DNA from: an uncultured Lachnospiraceae bacterium
GTDB lineage: Bacteria > Bacillota > Clostridia > Lachnospirales > Lachnospiraceae
Assembly: GCA_910586025.1 (NCBI GenBank)
Contig: CAJUIO010000011.1
Location: 1 to 58,431, forward strand
DNA: 58,431 bases
Direction: 5' to 3'
Every line of letters begins with the position of its first letter. Positions within the stretch are counted from its first letter, which is position 1. The translations under genes were made by a program, and so were the position numbers. The notes under the pieces are model-generated. The model was not told where the DNA came from, did no database searches, and worked only from the letters and a program-made list of their open reading frames with translations. This document shows, piece after piece, positions 34,779 through 43,814 of the stretch.

Positions 34779-36248
34779 ATGCTGTACATAGGAATTGACT
34801 TGGGAACCAGCGCGGTAAAGCTGCTGCTGATGGACGGGGAAGGAAGGATTCAGAAAATTGTTTCCAAGGAGTATCCCCTTTATTTCCCTCATCCGGGCTG
34901 GTCGGAGCAAAAGCCCGAGGACTGGTATGAGCAGACTATGGCGGGAATTAAGGAATTGATTGCGCAGGCGGATAAGTCCCAGGTTGCGGGCATCAGCTTC
35001 GGGGGACAGATGCATGGACTCGTGATTCTGGATTCGGACGATCAGGTGATTCGTCCCGCCCTTTTGTGGAATGACGGAAGGACTTATGAGGAATGCGATT
35101 ATCTGAACAACGTGATCGGCAAGGAAAAGCTTTCGGAGTACACCGCAAACATTTCGTTTACCGGTTTTACAGCGCCCAAGATTCTCTGGGTGAAAAACAA
35201 GGAGCCGGAAAACTTTGCAAGGATCGCAAAGATTATGCTCCCCAAGGATTATATCGCTTATAAGCTTACCGGAGTGAACTGCACGGATGTGTCCGATGCA
35301 TCCGGCATGCTGCTCATGGATGTGAAAAACCGCTGCTGGTCAAAAGAAATGTGCGAAATCTGCGGCATTAAGGAAGAGATGCTGCCAAAGCTCTACGAGA
35401 GCTATGAATGTGTGGGAACCGTTACGAAGGAAATTGCCGGGGAGCTGGGAATTTCGGAGAACGTGAAGGTGGCGGCGGGAGCCGGCGACAATGCGGCCGC
35501 AGCCGTGGGAACCGGCACGGTAGGCGACGGTATGTGCAATATCTCCCTTGGAACCAGCGGAACTATTTTCATTTCCTCTAAGAATTTTGGAGTGGATAAA
35601 TACAATGCACTTCACGCCTTTGCCCATGCGGACGGACATTACCACCTGATGGGATGCATGCTGAGTGCGGCATCCTGTAATAAATGGTGGATGGAGGATA
35701 TCATCGGAACGGACGAGTATGCGAAGCAGCAGGAGGGAATCGTGAAGCTTGGCGAGAACCATGTGTATTTCCTTCCTTATCTGATGGGAGAGAGATCGCC
35801 CCACAACAATCCCAATGCCAGGGGAACCTTTATCGGGATGACAATGGATACGACCAGAGCGGATATGACCCAGGCGGTGCTGGAGGGAGTTGCCTTTGCG
35901 CTTCGGGATTCCTTTGAGGTGGCAAAATCCCTGGGGATTCAGATCGAGCGGACAAAGATCTGCGGCGGCGGCGCAAAGAGTCCTCTGTGGAAAAAGATGA
36001 TTGCAAACATTCTGAATCTGAAGGTGGACGTGATCGAGAGCGAGGAAGGCCCTGCCCTTGGCGGAGCCATGCTGGCGGCGGTTGCCTGCGGCGAGTATGC
36101 GAACGTGGAGGAAGCGGCGGCAAAGATCGTGAAGATTATAGATACGGTGGAGCCGGAGCCGGAGCTTGTCGCGAAATATGAGGAGAGGTATCAGCAGTTC
36201 AGGCAGATTTATCCTGTCTGCAAGCAGCTGTTTGAAGTAATCAAATAA
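34779..36248 (+). CDS. xylB: Xylulokinase (FGGY family)
   Basis: This 489-aa FGGY kinase starts with MLYIGIDLGTSAVKLLLMDG and has the XylB-type motif GISFGGQMHGLV with substrate-contacting Gln-Met-His, ALLWNDGRT, GAGDNAAAAVGTG and the ATP-binding SLGTSGTI and GGGAKSPLWKKMIANI segments. It phosphorylates D-xylulose to D-xylulose 5-phosphate. AAGGAGGG precedes the ATG. It is followed by DUF4867 (41 bp) and a fucose-isomerase-like gene instead of xylA, which is unusual. Confidence 0.93.
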   Translation: MLYIGIDLGTSAVKLLLMDGEGRIQKIVSKEYPLYFPHPGWSEQKPEDWYEQTMAGIKELIAQADKSQVAGISFGGQMHGLVILDSDDQVIRPALLWNDGRTYEECDYLNNVIGKEKLSEYTANISFTGFTAPKILWVKNKEPENFARIAKIMLPKDYIAYKLTGVNCTDVSDASGMLLMDVKNRCWSKEMCEICGIKEEMLPKLYESYECVGTVTKEIAGELGISENVKVAAGAGDNAAAAVGTGTVGDGMCNISLGTSGTIFISSKNFGVDKYNALHAFAHADGHYHLMGCMLSAASCNKWWMEDIIGTDEYAKQQEGIVKLGENHVYFLPYLMGERSPHNNPNARGTFIGMTMDTTRADMTQAVLEGVAFALRDSFEVAKSLGIQIERTKICGGGAKSPLWKKMIANILNLKVDVIESEEGPALGGAMLAAVACGEYANVEEAAAKIVKIIDTVEPEPELVAKYEERYQQFRQIYPVCKQLFEVIK

Positions 36249-36289
36249 TCCGCAGGCATCAACAACAATAAGTAGGAAGGGAGAAGAAA

Positions 36290-36910
36290 ATGAAGATCTA
36301 CAGTGTAACGGATGAAAGATTCGGCAAATACGGAAAAGTGGTGGAGGGAATCGACTTTTCCGGCCTTGTGAAGGCAATGGAGGAGACACCCTGCCCGGAT
36401 GATGTGGTCTATGTGCCCGGAGATGAGAAGCTGGAGGCACTTCCGGTTATGAAGGAGCTTGCGGAAATCACCTACGGAGAGCTTCCGATTCAGATCGGTT
36501 ACTGCAACGGCCACAACTGTATGCTGAACGCCCTGGAGTATCACAGGAGCTCGGAGATCAATGTGGCTGCCACGGACGCTGTTTTGATGCTCGGTTCCCA
36601 GCAGGACATTACCAAGGATTTTACTTATGACACGTCGAAGGTGGAAGCGTTTCTGGTTCCGGCCGGCGTGGCGGTGGAGGTTTATGCCACCACGCTGCAC
36701 TATGCGCCCTGCGGTGTTGACGGTGCGGGCTTCAAGGTAGCCATTGTGCTTCCGAAGGGAACGAATCTTGATCTTGACAAAGAGCATAAGGGCGGTGAGG
36801 ACGGACATCTGACCGCTAAGAACAAATGGCTTCTGGGACACCCGGAGGGAGGACTTCCGGAGGGAAGCCCCATGGGTCTTGTTGGAAAAAACCTGAATTG
36901 CAATGAGTAA
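36290..36910 (+). CDS. DUF4867-family protein
   Basis: This 206-aa soluble protein has no signal peptide and matches the DUF4867 family as I remember it. It looks like a cupin-type beta protein: YHRSSEINVAATDAVLMLG in the middle and EVYATTLHYAPC carry His, Glu and Cys residues in positions that could bind a metal. The family has no established activity in my knowledge. It lies between xylulokinase and a fucose/arabinose-isomerase-like protein (GAAGGGAG ribosome-binding site, 41-bp gap), so it probably acts on the same sugar, for example as an epimerase, isomerase or mutarotase (inference). Confidence 0.75.
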   Translation: MKIYSVTDERFGKYGKVVEGIDFSGLVKAMEETPCPDDVVYVPGDEKLEALPVMKELAEITYGELPIQIGYCNGHNCMLNALEYHRSSEINVAATDAVLMLGSQQDITKDFTYDTSKVEAFLVPAGVAVEVYATTLHYAPCGVDGAGFKVAIVLPKGTNLDLDKEHKGGEDGHLTAKNKWLLGHPEGGLPEGSPMGLVGKNLNCNE

Positions 36911-36950
36911 TCATAAATTATCATAAATCATTTTAAGGAGGATGTTTGAA

Positions 36951-38435
36951 ATGAACAATTTACCAAAGGTTAAAATCGGAATCGTGGCAGTCAGCCGTGA
37001 CTGCTTCCCGGAACCCCTTTCCGTTAACAGGAGAAAGGCTCTGGTCGAGGCCTACAAGGCAAAGTATGACGTGGAGGATATTTATGAGTGTCCCGTCTGC
37101 ATTGTGGAGAGCGAGATCCATATGGTTCAGGCGCTTGAGGATATCAAGAAGGCCGGCTGTAACGCTCTTTGCGTTTACCTTGGAAACTTCGGACCTGAAA
37201 TTTCCGAGACACTGCTTGCAAAGCATTTTGACGGACCGGCTATGTTTATCGGTGCGGCAGAGGAAAGCCAGAGCGACCTGGTAGGCGGAAGAGGCGACGC
37301 TTACTGCGGTATGCTGAATGCAAGCTACAACTTGAAGCTGCGCAACATCAAGGCTTATATCCCCGAGTATCCTATCGGAACAGCGGCGGAGTGTGCGGAT
37401 ATGATCAACGAGTTCGTTCCCATTGCCAGAGCGATCGTGGCGCTTAAGAGCCTTAAGATCATCAGCTTCGGTCCCAGACCGCTGAACTTCCTGGCATGCA
37501 ACGCTCCCATCAAGCAGCTCTACAATCTGGGCGTTGAGATCGAGGAGAACTCCGAGCTGGATCTTTTCGAAGCCTTCAACAAGCATGAGGGAGACGAGAG
37601 AATTCCCGCAAAGGTAAAGGAGATGGAGGAAGAGCTTGGTGCAGGAAACAAGAAGCCCGAGATCTTAAGCAAGCTGGCACAGTATGAACTGACACTGCTC
37701 GACTGGGTGGAGGCTCACAAGGGATACCGCGAGTATGTTGCGATTGCCGGAAAATGCTGGCCCGCATTCCAGACCCAGTTTGGTTTCGTTCCCTGCTATG
37801 TGAACAGCCGTCTCACCGGAATGGGTATTCCCGTATCCTGCGAGGTTGATATCTACGGCGCACTGAGTGAGTTTATCGGTACGGCGGTAAGCAACGATAT
37901 CGTGACTCTGCTTGACATCAACAATACGGTTCCCGACGATATGTTTGACGAGGCGATCAAGGGCAAATACGATTACACGCACAAGGATACCTTTATGGGC
38001 TTCCACTGCGGAAACACCAACTCCAAGAAGCTTTCCGCATGCAGCATGAAGAATCAGATGATTATGGCCCGTTCCCTGCCGGTAGAGGTTACGAACGGAA
38101 CGCTTGAGGGAGACATTGTTCCCGGAGAGATCACCTTCTATCGTCTGCAGTCCACGGCAGACAATAAGCTGCGCGCATATATCGCTCACGGCGAGGTTCT
38201 GCCGGTTGCGACCAAGTCCTTCGGAGGAATCGGCGTATTCGCAATCCCCGAGATGGGAAGATTCTATCGCCATGTGCTCATTGAGGGCAACTATCCTCAT
38301 CACGGTGCCGTTGCGTTCGGACACTTTGGAAAAGCGCTCTATGAAGTGTTTAAGTATATCGGCGTGGAGCTGGACGAGATCGGATTCAATCAGCCTAAGG
38401 GCATGCTCTACAAATCCGAGAATCCTTTTGCATAA
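36951..38435 (+). CDS. L-fucose/L-arabinose isomerase-family protein
   Basis: The start at 36951 (MNNLPKVKIGIVAVSRDCFP) has AAGGAGG at proper distance; the ATG at 36942 would touch that site. The 494-aa product has the family fold: an N-terminal Rossmann-like half with VYLGNFGPE and a C-terminal half with CEVDIYGALSEF (cf. the CEgDi metal motif) and FHCGN. Family enzymes interconvert aldoses and ketoses with Mn2+. With xylulokinase upstream and no xylA in view, it may supply xylulose or another ketose. The true substrate is open. A possible terminator lies 30 bp downstream. Confidence 0.85.
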   Translation: MNNLPKVKIGIVAVSRDCFPEPLSVNRRKALVEAYKAKYDVEDIYECPVCIVESEIHMVQALEDIKKAGCNALCVYLGNFGPEISETLLAKHFDGPAMFIGAAEESQSDLVGGRGDAYCGMLNASYNLKLRNIKAYIPEYPIGTAAECADMINEFVPIARAIVALKSLKIISFGPRPLNFLACNAPIKQLYNLGVEIEENSELDLFEAFNKHEGDERIPAKVKEMEEELGAGNKKPEILSKLAQYELTLLDWVEAHKGYREYVAIAGKCWPAFQTQFGFVPCYVNSRLTGMGIPVSCEVDIYGALSEFIGTAVSNDIVTLLDINNTVPDDMFDEAIKGKYDYTHKDTFMGFHCGNTNSKKLSACSMKNQMIMARSLPVEVTNGTLEGDIVPGEITFYRLQSTADNKLRAYIAHGEVLPVATKSFGGIGVFAIPEMGRFYRHVLIEGNYPHHGAVAFGHFGKALYEVFKYIGVELDEIGFNQPKGMLYKSENPFA

Positions 38436-38463
38436 ACAGGGAATTGAATATTCTGTGACAGAC

Positions 38464-38491
38464 CAGGCGGATGAGATTTCTCATCCGCCTG
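38464..38491. terminator. Hairpin after the pentose operon
   Basis: CAGGCGGATGAGA (38464-38476) pairs perfectly with its complement (38479-38491) over a TT loop. No strong T run follows, so it may act as an RNA-stabilising 3' end or a weak terminator. Confidence 0.55.
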
Positions 38492-38663
38492 TCGTGATTT
38501 CGTCCATAACCCGTCAGAGCCGGATTCCGTCCTCCGAAAAAGTGGATAAAAAACATAAGAGATTTTTACTTTTTTCGTAGAACTTTCTACTATTCTTTTT
38601 TTCAAAATGTGATTATACTCTTATTTGATCTTATAGGGAAATTTTTTTCAGGAGGAAAAAGAG

Positions 38664-40112
38664 ATGGCACGAAATGCGACGAGAGACATGACGGAAGGCT
38701 CGCCTATGAAGCTGATCCTGGGCTTTTCCATCCCGCTTCTGTTCGGAGCGCTTTTTCAACAGTTTTACAGCGTGGTGGATACGGTCATTGTGGGGCAGTT
38801 CCTTGGAGTGAAGGCCCTTGCCGGGGTGGGTGCCACGGGGTCTGTCAATTTTATGGTGGTGGGCTTCTGCATGGGAATATGCAACGGCTTTGCCATCCCC
38901 GTATCGCACAAGTTCGGCGCAAAGGACTATTGCGGCATGAGACGGTTCGTGGCTAACAGCGTCTGGCTTTCCGTGGGATTTGCGGCGGTGATCACGCTGA
39001 CGGTATCGTTTCTGTGTCGGAATATACTGACCTGGATGAACACGCCGGAGGATATTTTCGAGGAGGCGTACATCTATATCCTTATTATTTTTATCGGGAT
39101 ACCCGCCACCTTTCTGTATAATATTTTGTCAGGGATCATCCGTTCCATGGGAGATTCCAGAACGCCGCTGATGTTTCTCGTGATTTCTTCCCTGCTTAAT
39201 ATAGGACTGGATCTTCTGTGCATTGTGGTGTTCAAGATGGGGGTCGCGGGCGCCGCTGCGGCAACCGTGGTTTCCCAGTTGATTTCCGGGCTTCTGTGCC
39301 TGCGGTATATGATCAGAAAATATGAAATCTTACATATTACAAAGGATGAGTGGAGGGCGGATCCGGATCAGATGAAGTTGCTGTGCAGCATGGGAGTGCC
39401 CATGGGTCTGCAGTATTCCATTACGGCGGTCGGCTCCGTGATCATGCAGACGGCCGTGAATTCCCTTGGCTCTGTGGCCGTGGCTTCCGTGACGGCCTCG
39501 GGAAAGGTCAGCATGTTCTTTGCCTGTCCCTTTGATGCACTGGGATCCACCATGGCGACCTATGGCGGGCAGAATGTCGGAGCCAAGAGACTGGACCGCC
39601 TCGGAAAGGGCCTGTTTTCCTGCAGCGTGCTGGGAGTGGGCTATTCCCTGTGCGCCTTTGTGGTGATGTATTTCTTCGGCACAAATTTTGCCCAGCTTTT
39701 TGTCAGTACAAAGGAGATTGAGATTCTGAACAATGCAAGACAGATGCTGATCATAAACAGTGCTTTCTATGTGCCGCTGGCATTCGTGAACATCATCCGT
39801 TTCATGATTCAGGGAATGGGCTACAGCACCTTTGCGATTCTGGCAGGCGTGTTTGAGATGGTGGCAAGGACTCTGGCAGGTCTGGTTCTCGTGCCCCGGC
39901 TGGGATTTTTGGGTGCGTGCTTTTCCAACCCTATGGCGTGGGTGGCGGCAGACCTTTTCCTGATTCCCGCCTATATTCATGTCCGCAGAAAGCTGAACCG
40001 ACAGTTCGGACAGGAAGCGTCGGCCACGTTTTTCAATCCTTTAACTTATTTATTTTCCTGTCATAGGTTAAAATACCGTTTACCTCTTCTTCCACGTCGG
40101 AAAGCTGAGTAA
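38664..40112 (+). CDS. MATE-family efflux transporter
   Basis: This 482-aa protein has about twelve membrane segments and the MATE motif pair MKLILGFSIPLLFGALFQQFYSVVDTVIVGQFLG near the start and a second internal repeat (MKLLCSMGVPMGLQYSITAVGSVIMQTAVNSLG). It should export cationic compounds with Na+ or H+. CAGGAGG precedes the ATG. The last 80 bp overlap the end of the minus-strand GH2 gene, so the C-terminal tail (FNPLTYLFSCHRLKYRLPLL) is read from the antisense strand of that gene. Confidence 0.93.
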   Translation: MARNATRDMTEGSPMKLILGFSIPLLFGALFQQFYSVVDTVIVGQFLGVKALAGVGATGSVNFMVVGFCMGICNGFAIPVSHKFGAKDYCGMRRFVANSVWLSVGFAAVITLTVSFLCRNILTWMNTPEDIFEEAYIYILIIFIGIPATFLYNILSGIIRSMGDSRTPLMFLVISSLLNIGLDLLCIVVFKMGVAGAAAATVVSQLISGLLCLRYMIRKYEILHITKDEWRADPDQMKLLCSMGVPMGLQYSITAVGSVIMQTAVNSLGSVAVASVTASGKVSMFFACPFDALGSTMATYGGQNVGAKRLDRLGKGLFSCSVLGVGYSLCAFVVMYFFGTNFAQLFVSTKEIEILNNARQMLIINSAFYVPLAFVNIIRFMIQGMGYSTFAILAGVFEMVARTLAGLVLVPRLGFLGACFSNPMAWVAADLFLIPAYIHVRRKLNRQFGQEASATFFNPLTYLFSCHRLKYRLPLLPRRKAE

Positions 40113-41901
40113 AGACGGCACCGGACAGTCCCTGTTTTCGCAACGGAAGCAGGGATTTTTGTATCAGGCTGTGATAAGCCTTCCGGAATTCCTCCAGGGT
40201 GTCAAAGCGTTTGTAGCCGAAGATCCTCTCCACACTGGAATGATTTTTGATGTGGCAGGCAAAGCCGCCGTATTCCGACAGGAAAAAGGCCCGGTTTTCC
40301 CACCTTTTGACGGTGACGGCCAGGGGGCGGAAATAGTTGTGCACGCTGATAAAGTCGCCGCAGTTCTGGTCAAACCAGCCGCTGGCCGAATCAATCAAGC
40401 GGGTTCTGTCTCTGCTTCGGACAAGCTCTGTGATCCGGCGGGTATCGAACTGTCCCCAGCCCTCGTTGAAGGGAACCCAGATGGCGATACAGGGAAAATG
40501 GGAGAGAGCGTCCACGGTTTCCAGGCATTCCTTTTCCCACTGAATACGGGCGGGCTCATCCTTTCTGGAGAGGGCCGCATAGTGGGAATCCTTCAGGTGT
40601 GCGGAAAGCCGGGGACAGAGAGTGGGCAGGTAGCTGATCACGGGCATGTGATAGGCGCTGCCGCCGTTCACCATGTCCTGGCACACGATCATGCCGAGGC
40701 GGTCGCAGTGGTAGTACCATCTGGCGCTCTCCACCTTGATATGCTTGCGCAGCATGTTAAAGCCAAGCTCCTTCATGGCGGTGATGTCGTAGATGAGGGC
40801 TTCGTCGGAGGGAGCCGTATAGAGGCCGTCCGGCCAGTAGCCCTGATCCAGAACGCCCATGAGGAAGTAAGGCTCATGGTTCAGGCAAAAGAGCGGAATC
40901 CCGTTCTGCTTTTCAATGGAAAAGCAGCGCATGGCAAAATAGCTGTCCACACGGTCTTCCCCAAAGGAAACCGAAAGGTCATACAGCGAGGGAGCCTGCG
41001 GACTCCAGGGATGAAAAGCTTCCTCCGGAATGGAAAGCTCCAGCCTTGTATGGAGTGTGAGAGGGAGCAGGCCTGTAATTCCGGAAGCCGTATTGCCTTT
41101 GGCGGGGGACATATCGTTATCCGCAGAAAGCTCCTGTTTCCCACAGGCAAGCTCTCTGCCGTCAAAAAGTGCGCGGGCGGTCAGTACAGCCGGGGATTCC
41201 GCCTTCGCATGCGAGCGGATGGACAGATCAAGAGTCACCTTCCGGGTATCGTAGTCTGCCCGCACGGCCAGCTTCTGAATATAGGAGGAGGGGATCCATT
41301 CCATCCAGACGCTCTGCCAGATGCCGCTCTGGGCGGTATAGAAAATGCCTCCCCTCTTCAGGGTCTGTTTTCCTCTGGCCTGGCTCCTTGCTTCTGTAAA
41401 ATCCTGTACCTTGAGCACCAGCTCATTGTCTACGGAATGAAGGAAAGGTGTGATGTCGGCCTCAAAGGGAAGATAGCCGCCCCGATGTGTCATCACGGAC
41501 TGTCCGTTGACAAAGAGGGTGCACAGATAGTCCACGGCGCCAAAATGCAGAAGAAGGCGTTTCCCCGTATGAAGGGCGGCCTCATCCACGGGAAGCTCCC
41601 TCCGATACCAGAGATATTCCTCGGGCCTTAGCTGTCTTCCAACTCCGGAGAGGGGTGCCTCCGGAGAGAAGGGGACCAGGATGCGCCCCTCATACCCGGC
41701 AGGGGCTTTGTGGCTGTTTGTGATGGCATAGTCCCAGGTGCCGTTCAGGCTGATCCAGGACTGCCGCACCATCTGGGGCCTTGGGTATTCGGAAAGAATA
41801 TTTGATTTGTCAAGCGCTTCACCGAAAATTGTGGAAAGCGGGGTCAGGGTATCCTCCTCATGGGGCTTTATGATACTCTTTACGGCGTCGGACAGATTCA
41901 T
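40033..41901 (-). CDS. GH2 glycoside hydrolase (beta-galactosidase/beta-glucuronidase-like)
   Basis: This 622-aa cytoplasmic protein has a sugar-binding jelly roll (SLNGTWDYAI; DYLCTLFVNGQSVMTHRGGYLPFEADIT), an immunoglobulin-like domain and a TIM barrel with acid/base Glu480 in WVPFNEGWG and nucleophile Glu543 in LSEYGG. It is much shorter than LacZ and lacks the C-terminal small-chain domain; the PFNEGWG form is common in a GH2 group of uncertain specificity, so galactosidase, glucuronidase or mannosidase roles are all possible. GAAGGAGA precedes the ATG. Its 3' end overlaps the MATE gene by 80 bp. Confidence 0.85.
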   Translation of the reverse strand: MNLSDAVKSIIKPHEEDTLTPLSTIFGEALDKSNILSEYPRPQMVRQSWISLNGTWDYAITNSHKAPAGYEGRILVPFSPEAPLSGVGRQLRPEEYLWYRRELPVDEAALHTGKRLLLHFGAVDYLCTLFVNGQSVMTHRGGYLPFEADITPFLHSVDNELVLKVQDFTEARSQARGKQTLKRGGIFYTAQSGIWQSVWMEWIPSSYIQKLAVRADYDTRKVTLDLSIRSHAKAESPAVLTARALFDGRELACGKQELSADNDMSPAKGNTASGITGLLPLTLHTRLELSIPEEAFHPWSPQAPSLYDLSVSFGEDRVDSYFAMRCFSIEKQNGIPLFCLNHEPYFLMGVLDQGYWPDGLYTAPSDEALIYDITAMKELGFNMLRKHIKVESARWYYHCDRLGMIVCQDMVNGGSAYHMPVISYLPTLCPRLSAHLKDSHYAALSRKDEPARIQWEKECLETVDALSHFPCIAIWVPFNEGWGQFDTRRITELVRSRDRTRLIDSASGWFDQNCGDFISVHNYFRPLAVTVKRWENRAFFLSEYGGFACHIKNHSSVERIFGYKRFDTLEEFRKAYHSLIQKSLLPLRKQGLSGAVFTQLSDVEEEVNGILTYDRKINKLKD

Positions 41902-42044
41902 GGCGGTCTCCTTCTGAATATAAGATATTTGTGGTGTTTCCTATATTTTACCACATATGCTCCGCATTAACAGGAGTTTGGCAAAAAAGAACTATAGGAT
42001 TTTGGAAACTTGTGGTATGATAAGAGTTAATGGGAATTTAGAGA

Positions 42045-42818
42045 GTGGGAGTGGAAGGCGTGGAAGAAAAGGAAGGACTGAAAAAGAGATTTAAGGAGCT
42101 TGCGGACAAGTCCTGGCGGAATAACGTGTATATGTTTACGGGCTTTCTCGGGCTCTCGGAGCTGTCCTGCTTTTACGAGATGGAGAGGGAGCTTTCCTTT
42201 GTCCCGTCTGAGGCCTTTGGCGGCTTTGAGGGGGCGGAGAGGGTGATGATACGCTTCGGGAGCGCGGAGGATTTCGGATATGAGGAGGAATTTCCCATCG
42301 TCTGTCTGAAGATCAGCCCCCTTATGCAGAAATTTGCGGACGATCTGGGACACAGGGATATTCTGGGAGCTCTGATGAATCTGGGAATTGACAGGAGTAC
42401 TCTGGGAGATATTATATTGAAGGATAATCAGGGATATGTATTCTGTATGCGCAGTATCGCCCCTTTTATCATGGAGAATCTTGGAAAGGTCAGACATACC
42501 TCTGTTCTGTGTGCGGAGACGAAGGAGATACCGTCTGTGCGGGAGGAGGAGCTTGCCGAGATGACGATCCAGGTCTCCTCGGAGAGGATTGACGGCGTGA
42601 TGGCCAGAGTGTATAAGCTCTCCCGCAGTGACAGTGTGGAGCTCTTCCGGCAGAAAAAGGTATTTGTGAACGGAAGGCTGTGCGAGAATAACAGCCGGAT
42701 TCTGAAAGCGCAGGACAAGGTCAGCGTCAGGGGATACGGACGTTTCCTTTATAAGGAGCCTCAGGGTGTCAGCAAAAAGGGAAAGCTGCACGTGAGAATT
42801 CTGGTCTACGGCGGATAA
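42045..42818 (+). CDS. ylmH: YlmH-like RNA-binding protein with S4 domain
   Basis: This protein of about 257 aa has the YlmH N-terminal region (FTGFLGLSEL, GDIILKDNQGYVFC) and a C-terminal S4 RNA-binding domain (SRSDSVELFRQKKVFVNGRLCENNSRILKAQDKVSVRGYGRF). YlmH proteins associate with ribosomes and have been tied to cell division and stalled-peptide rescue. The start is a GTG at 42045; an inner GTG at 42060 is equally possible. It is not next to other division genes here, unlike in Bacillus, and begins a plus-strand housekeeping run with the AEC carrier 25 bp downstream. Confidence 0.9.
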   Translation: MGVEGVEEKEGLKKRFKELADKSWRNNVYMFTGFLGLSELSCFYEMERELSFVPSEAFGGFEGAERVMIRFGSAEDFGYEEEFPIVCLKISPLMQKFADDLGHRDILGALMNLGIDRSTLGDIILKDNQGYVFCMRSIAPFIMENLGKVRHTSVLCAETKEIPSVREEELAEMTIQVSSERIDGVMARVYKLSRSDSVELFRQKKVFVNGRLCENNSRILKAQDKVSVRGYGRFLYKEPQGVSKKGKLHVRILVYGG

Positions 42819-42843
42819 TAACACGGCAGGAGGTGAGAGTGAC

Positions 42844-43776
42844 GTGCTGCTTTTACAACAGATGATTGTGCTGTTTATTTTGATGGGAATCGGTTTCCTG
42901 TGCTGTAAGCTGGGAATTATCACGGATGAGGTGAGTAAAAAGCTGTCGTCTATCGTGGTGAATATCGCAAATCCCGCCCTTGTACTCACGGGATGTATGG
43001 GGGAGGGCAGGATCGAAGGAAAGCAGCTTCTCCTGATTGCCGTGATCATAGTGCTGGTGTACGGGGCGCTTCTTTTAATTGCCATGGTGCTTCCGTGGTT
43101 GCTTGGAGTTCCCTTGGAGAGCCGGGGAACCTACCGGGTCATGACACTTTTTTCCAATATCGGGTTTATGGGCTTCCCGGTGGTGGCCGCCCTGTATGGA
43201 AACAGCGCTCTTTTGTATGCGGCGCTTTTTACCATCCCCTATAATATTCTGATTTATACCTTCGGAATATCGGCCTTGTCAAAGAGAGAGGGCGCACAGG
43301 AAGAAGGAGGAAGCTGGCGGGATTCCTTTTCTATAGGAAGAGTTCTGAACGTGGGTGTGATCGCCTGTATTGTCACGATTGTGATCTACCTGTCCGGAAT
43401 TCGGATGCCGGAGTTTGTGCGCCTTACCGTGACACATTTGAGTAATCTTACGGCACCGCTGAGCATGATGGTGATCGGTTCTTCCCTCGCCGCCATCCGG
43501 ATCGGAAAGCTGTTTACAGATAGCCGGCTGCTTCTGTTTTCAGCGGTCAAGCTTTTGGTGATTCCGGTGGCCGGGATGCTTTTGATCCGGCAGTTTGTGG
43601 ATGATGACGTGATCCGCGGCGTGTGTATGGTGGTTTTGGCAACGCCGGTGGGGAGTATGACGGCCATGCTGGCCCAGCAGTATGGCGGGGATTACGAGAT
43701 GGCTTCCAGGGGAGTGGCTCTGACCACCATATTGTCAGTGGCAACCATGCCCATTGTATCCGTGATCGTTGGATAG
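42844..43776 (+). CDS. AEC (auxin efflux carrier) family transporter
   Basis: This 310-aa membrane protein has ten hydrophobic segments in two halves and the AEC motif GIIT, ANPALVLTG and a C-terminal VVLATPVGSMTAMLAQQYGGDYEMAS. It begins with GTG after AGGAGGTGAGAG. Bacterial members carry malate, lactate or small carboxylates; the cargo here is unknown. It follows ylmH and precedes pepT (38-bp gap). Confidence 0.92.
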   Translation: MLLLQQMIVLFILMGIGFLCCKLGIITDEVSKKLSSIVVNIANPALVLTGCMGEGRIEGKQLLLIAVIIVLVYGALLLIAMVLPWLLGVPLESRGTYRVMTLFSNIGFMGFPVVAALYGNSALLYAALFTIPYNILIYTFGISALSKREGAQEEGGSWRDSFSIGRVLNVGVIACIVTIVIYLSGIRMPEFVRLTVTHLSNLTAPLSMMVIGSSLAAIRIGKLFTDSRLLLFSAVKLLVIPVAGMLLIRQFVDDDVIRGVCMVVLATPVGSMTAMLAQQYGGDYEMASRGVALTTILSVATMPIVSVIVG

Positions 43777-43814
43777 CTGATTATAAATCTAAGAAAAGAA
43801 AGGAAGGATAAGGG

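Noticed and set aside
40159..41631. 490-codon open frame antisense to the GH2 gene
   Set aside because: Codon pattern is a shadow of the GH2 frame, which has intact catalytic glutamates and a good start.
42027..43085. 352-codon open frame antisense to ylmH and the start of the AEC gene
   Set aside because: It spans two well-supported genes in the opposite direction and has no start signals.
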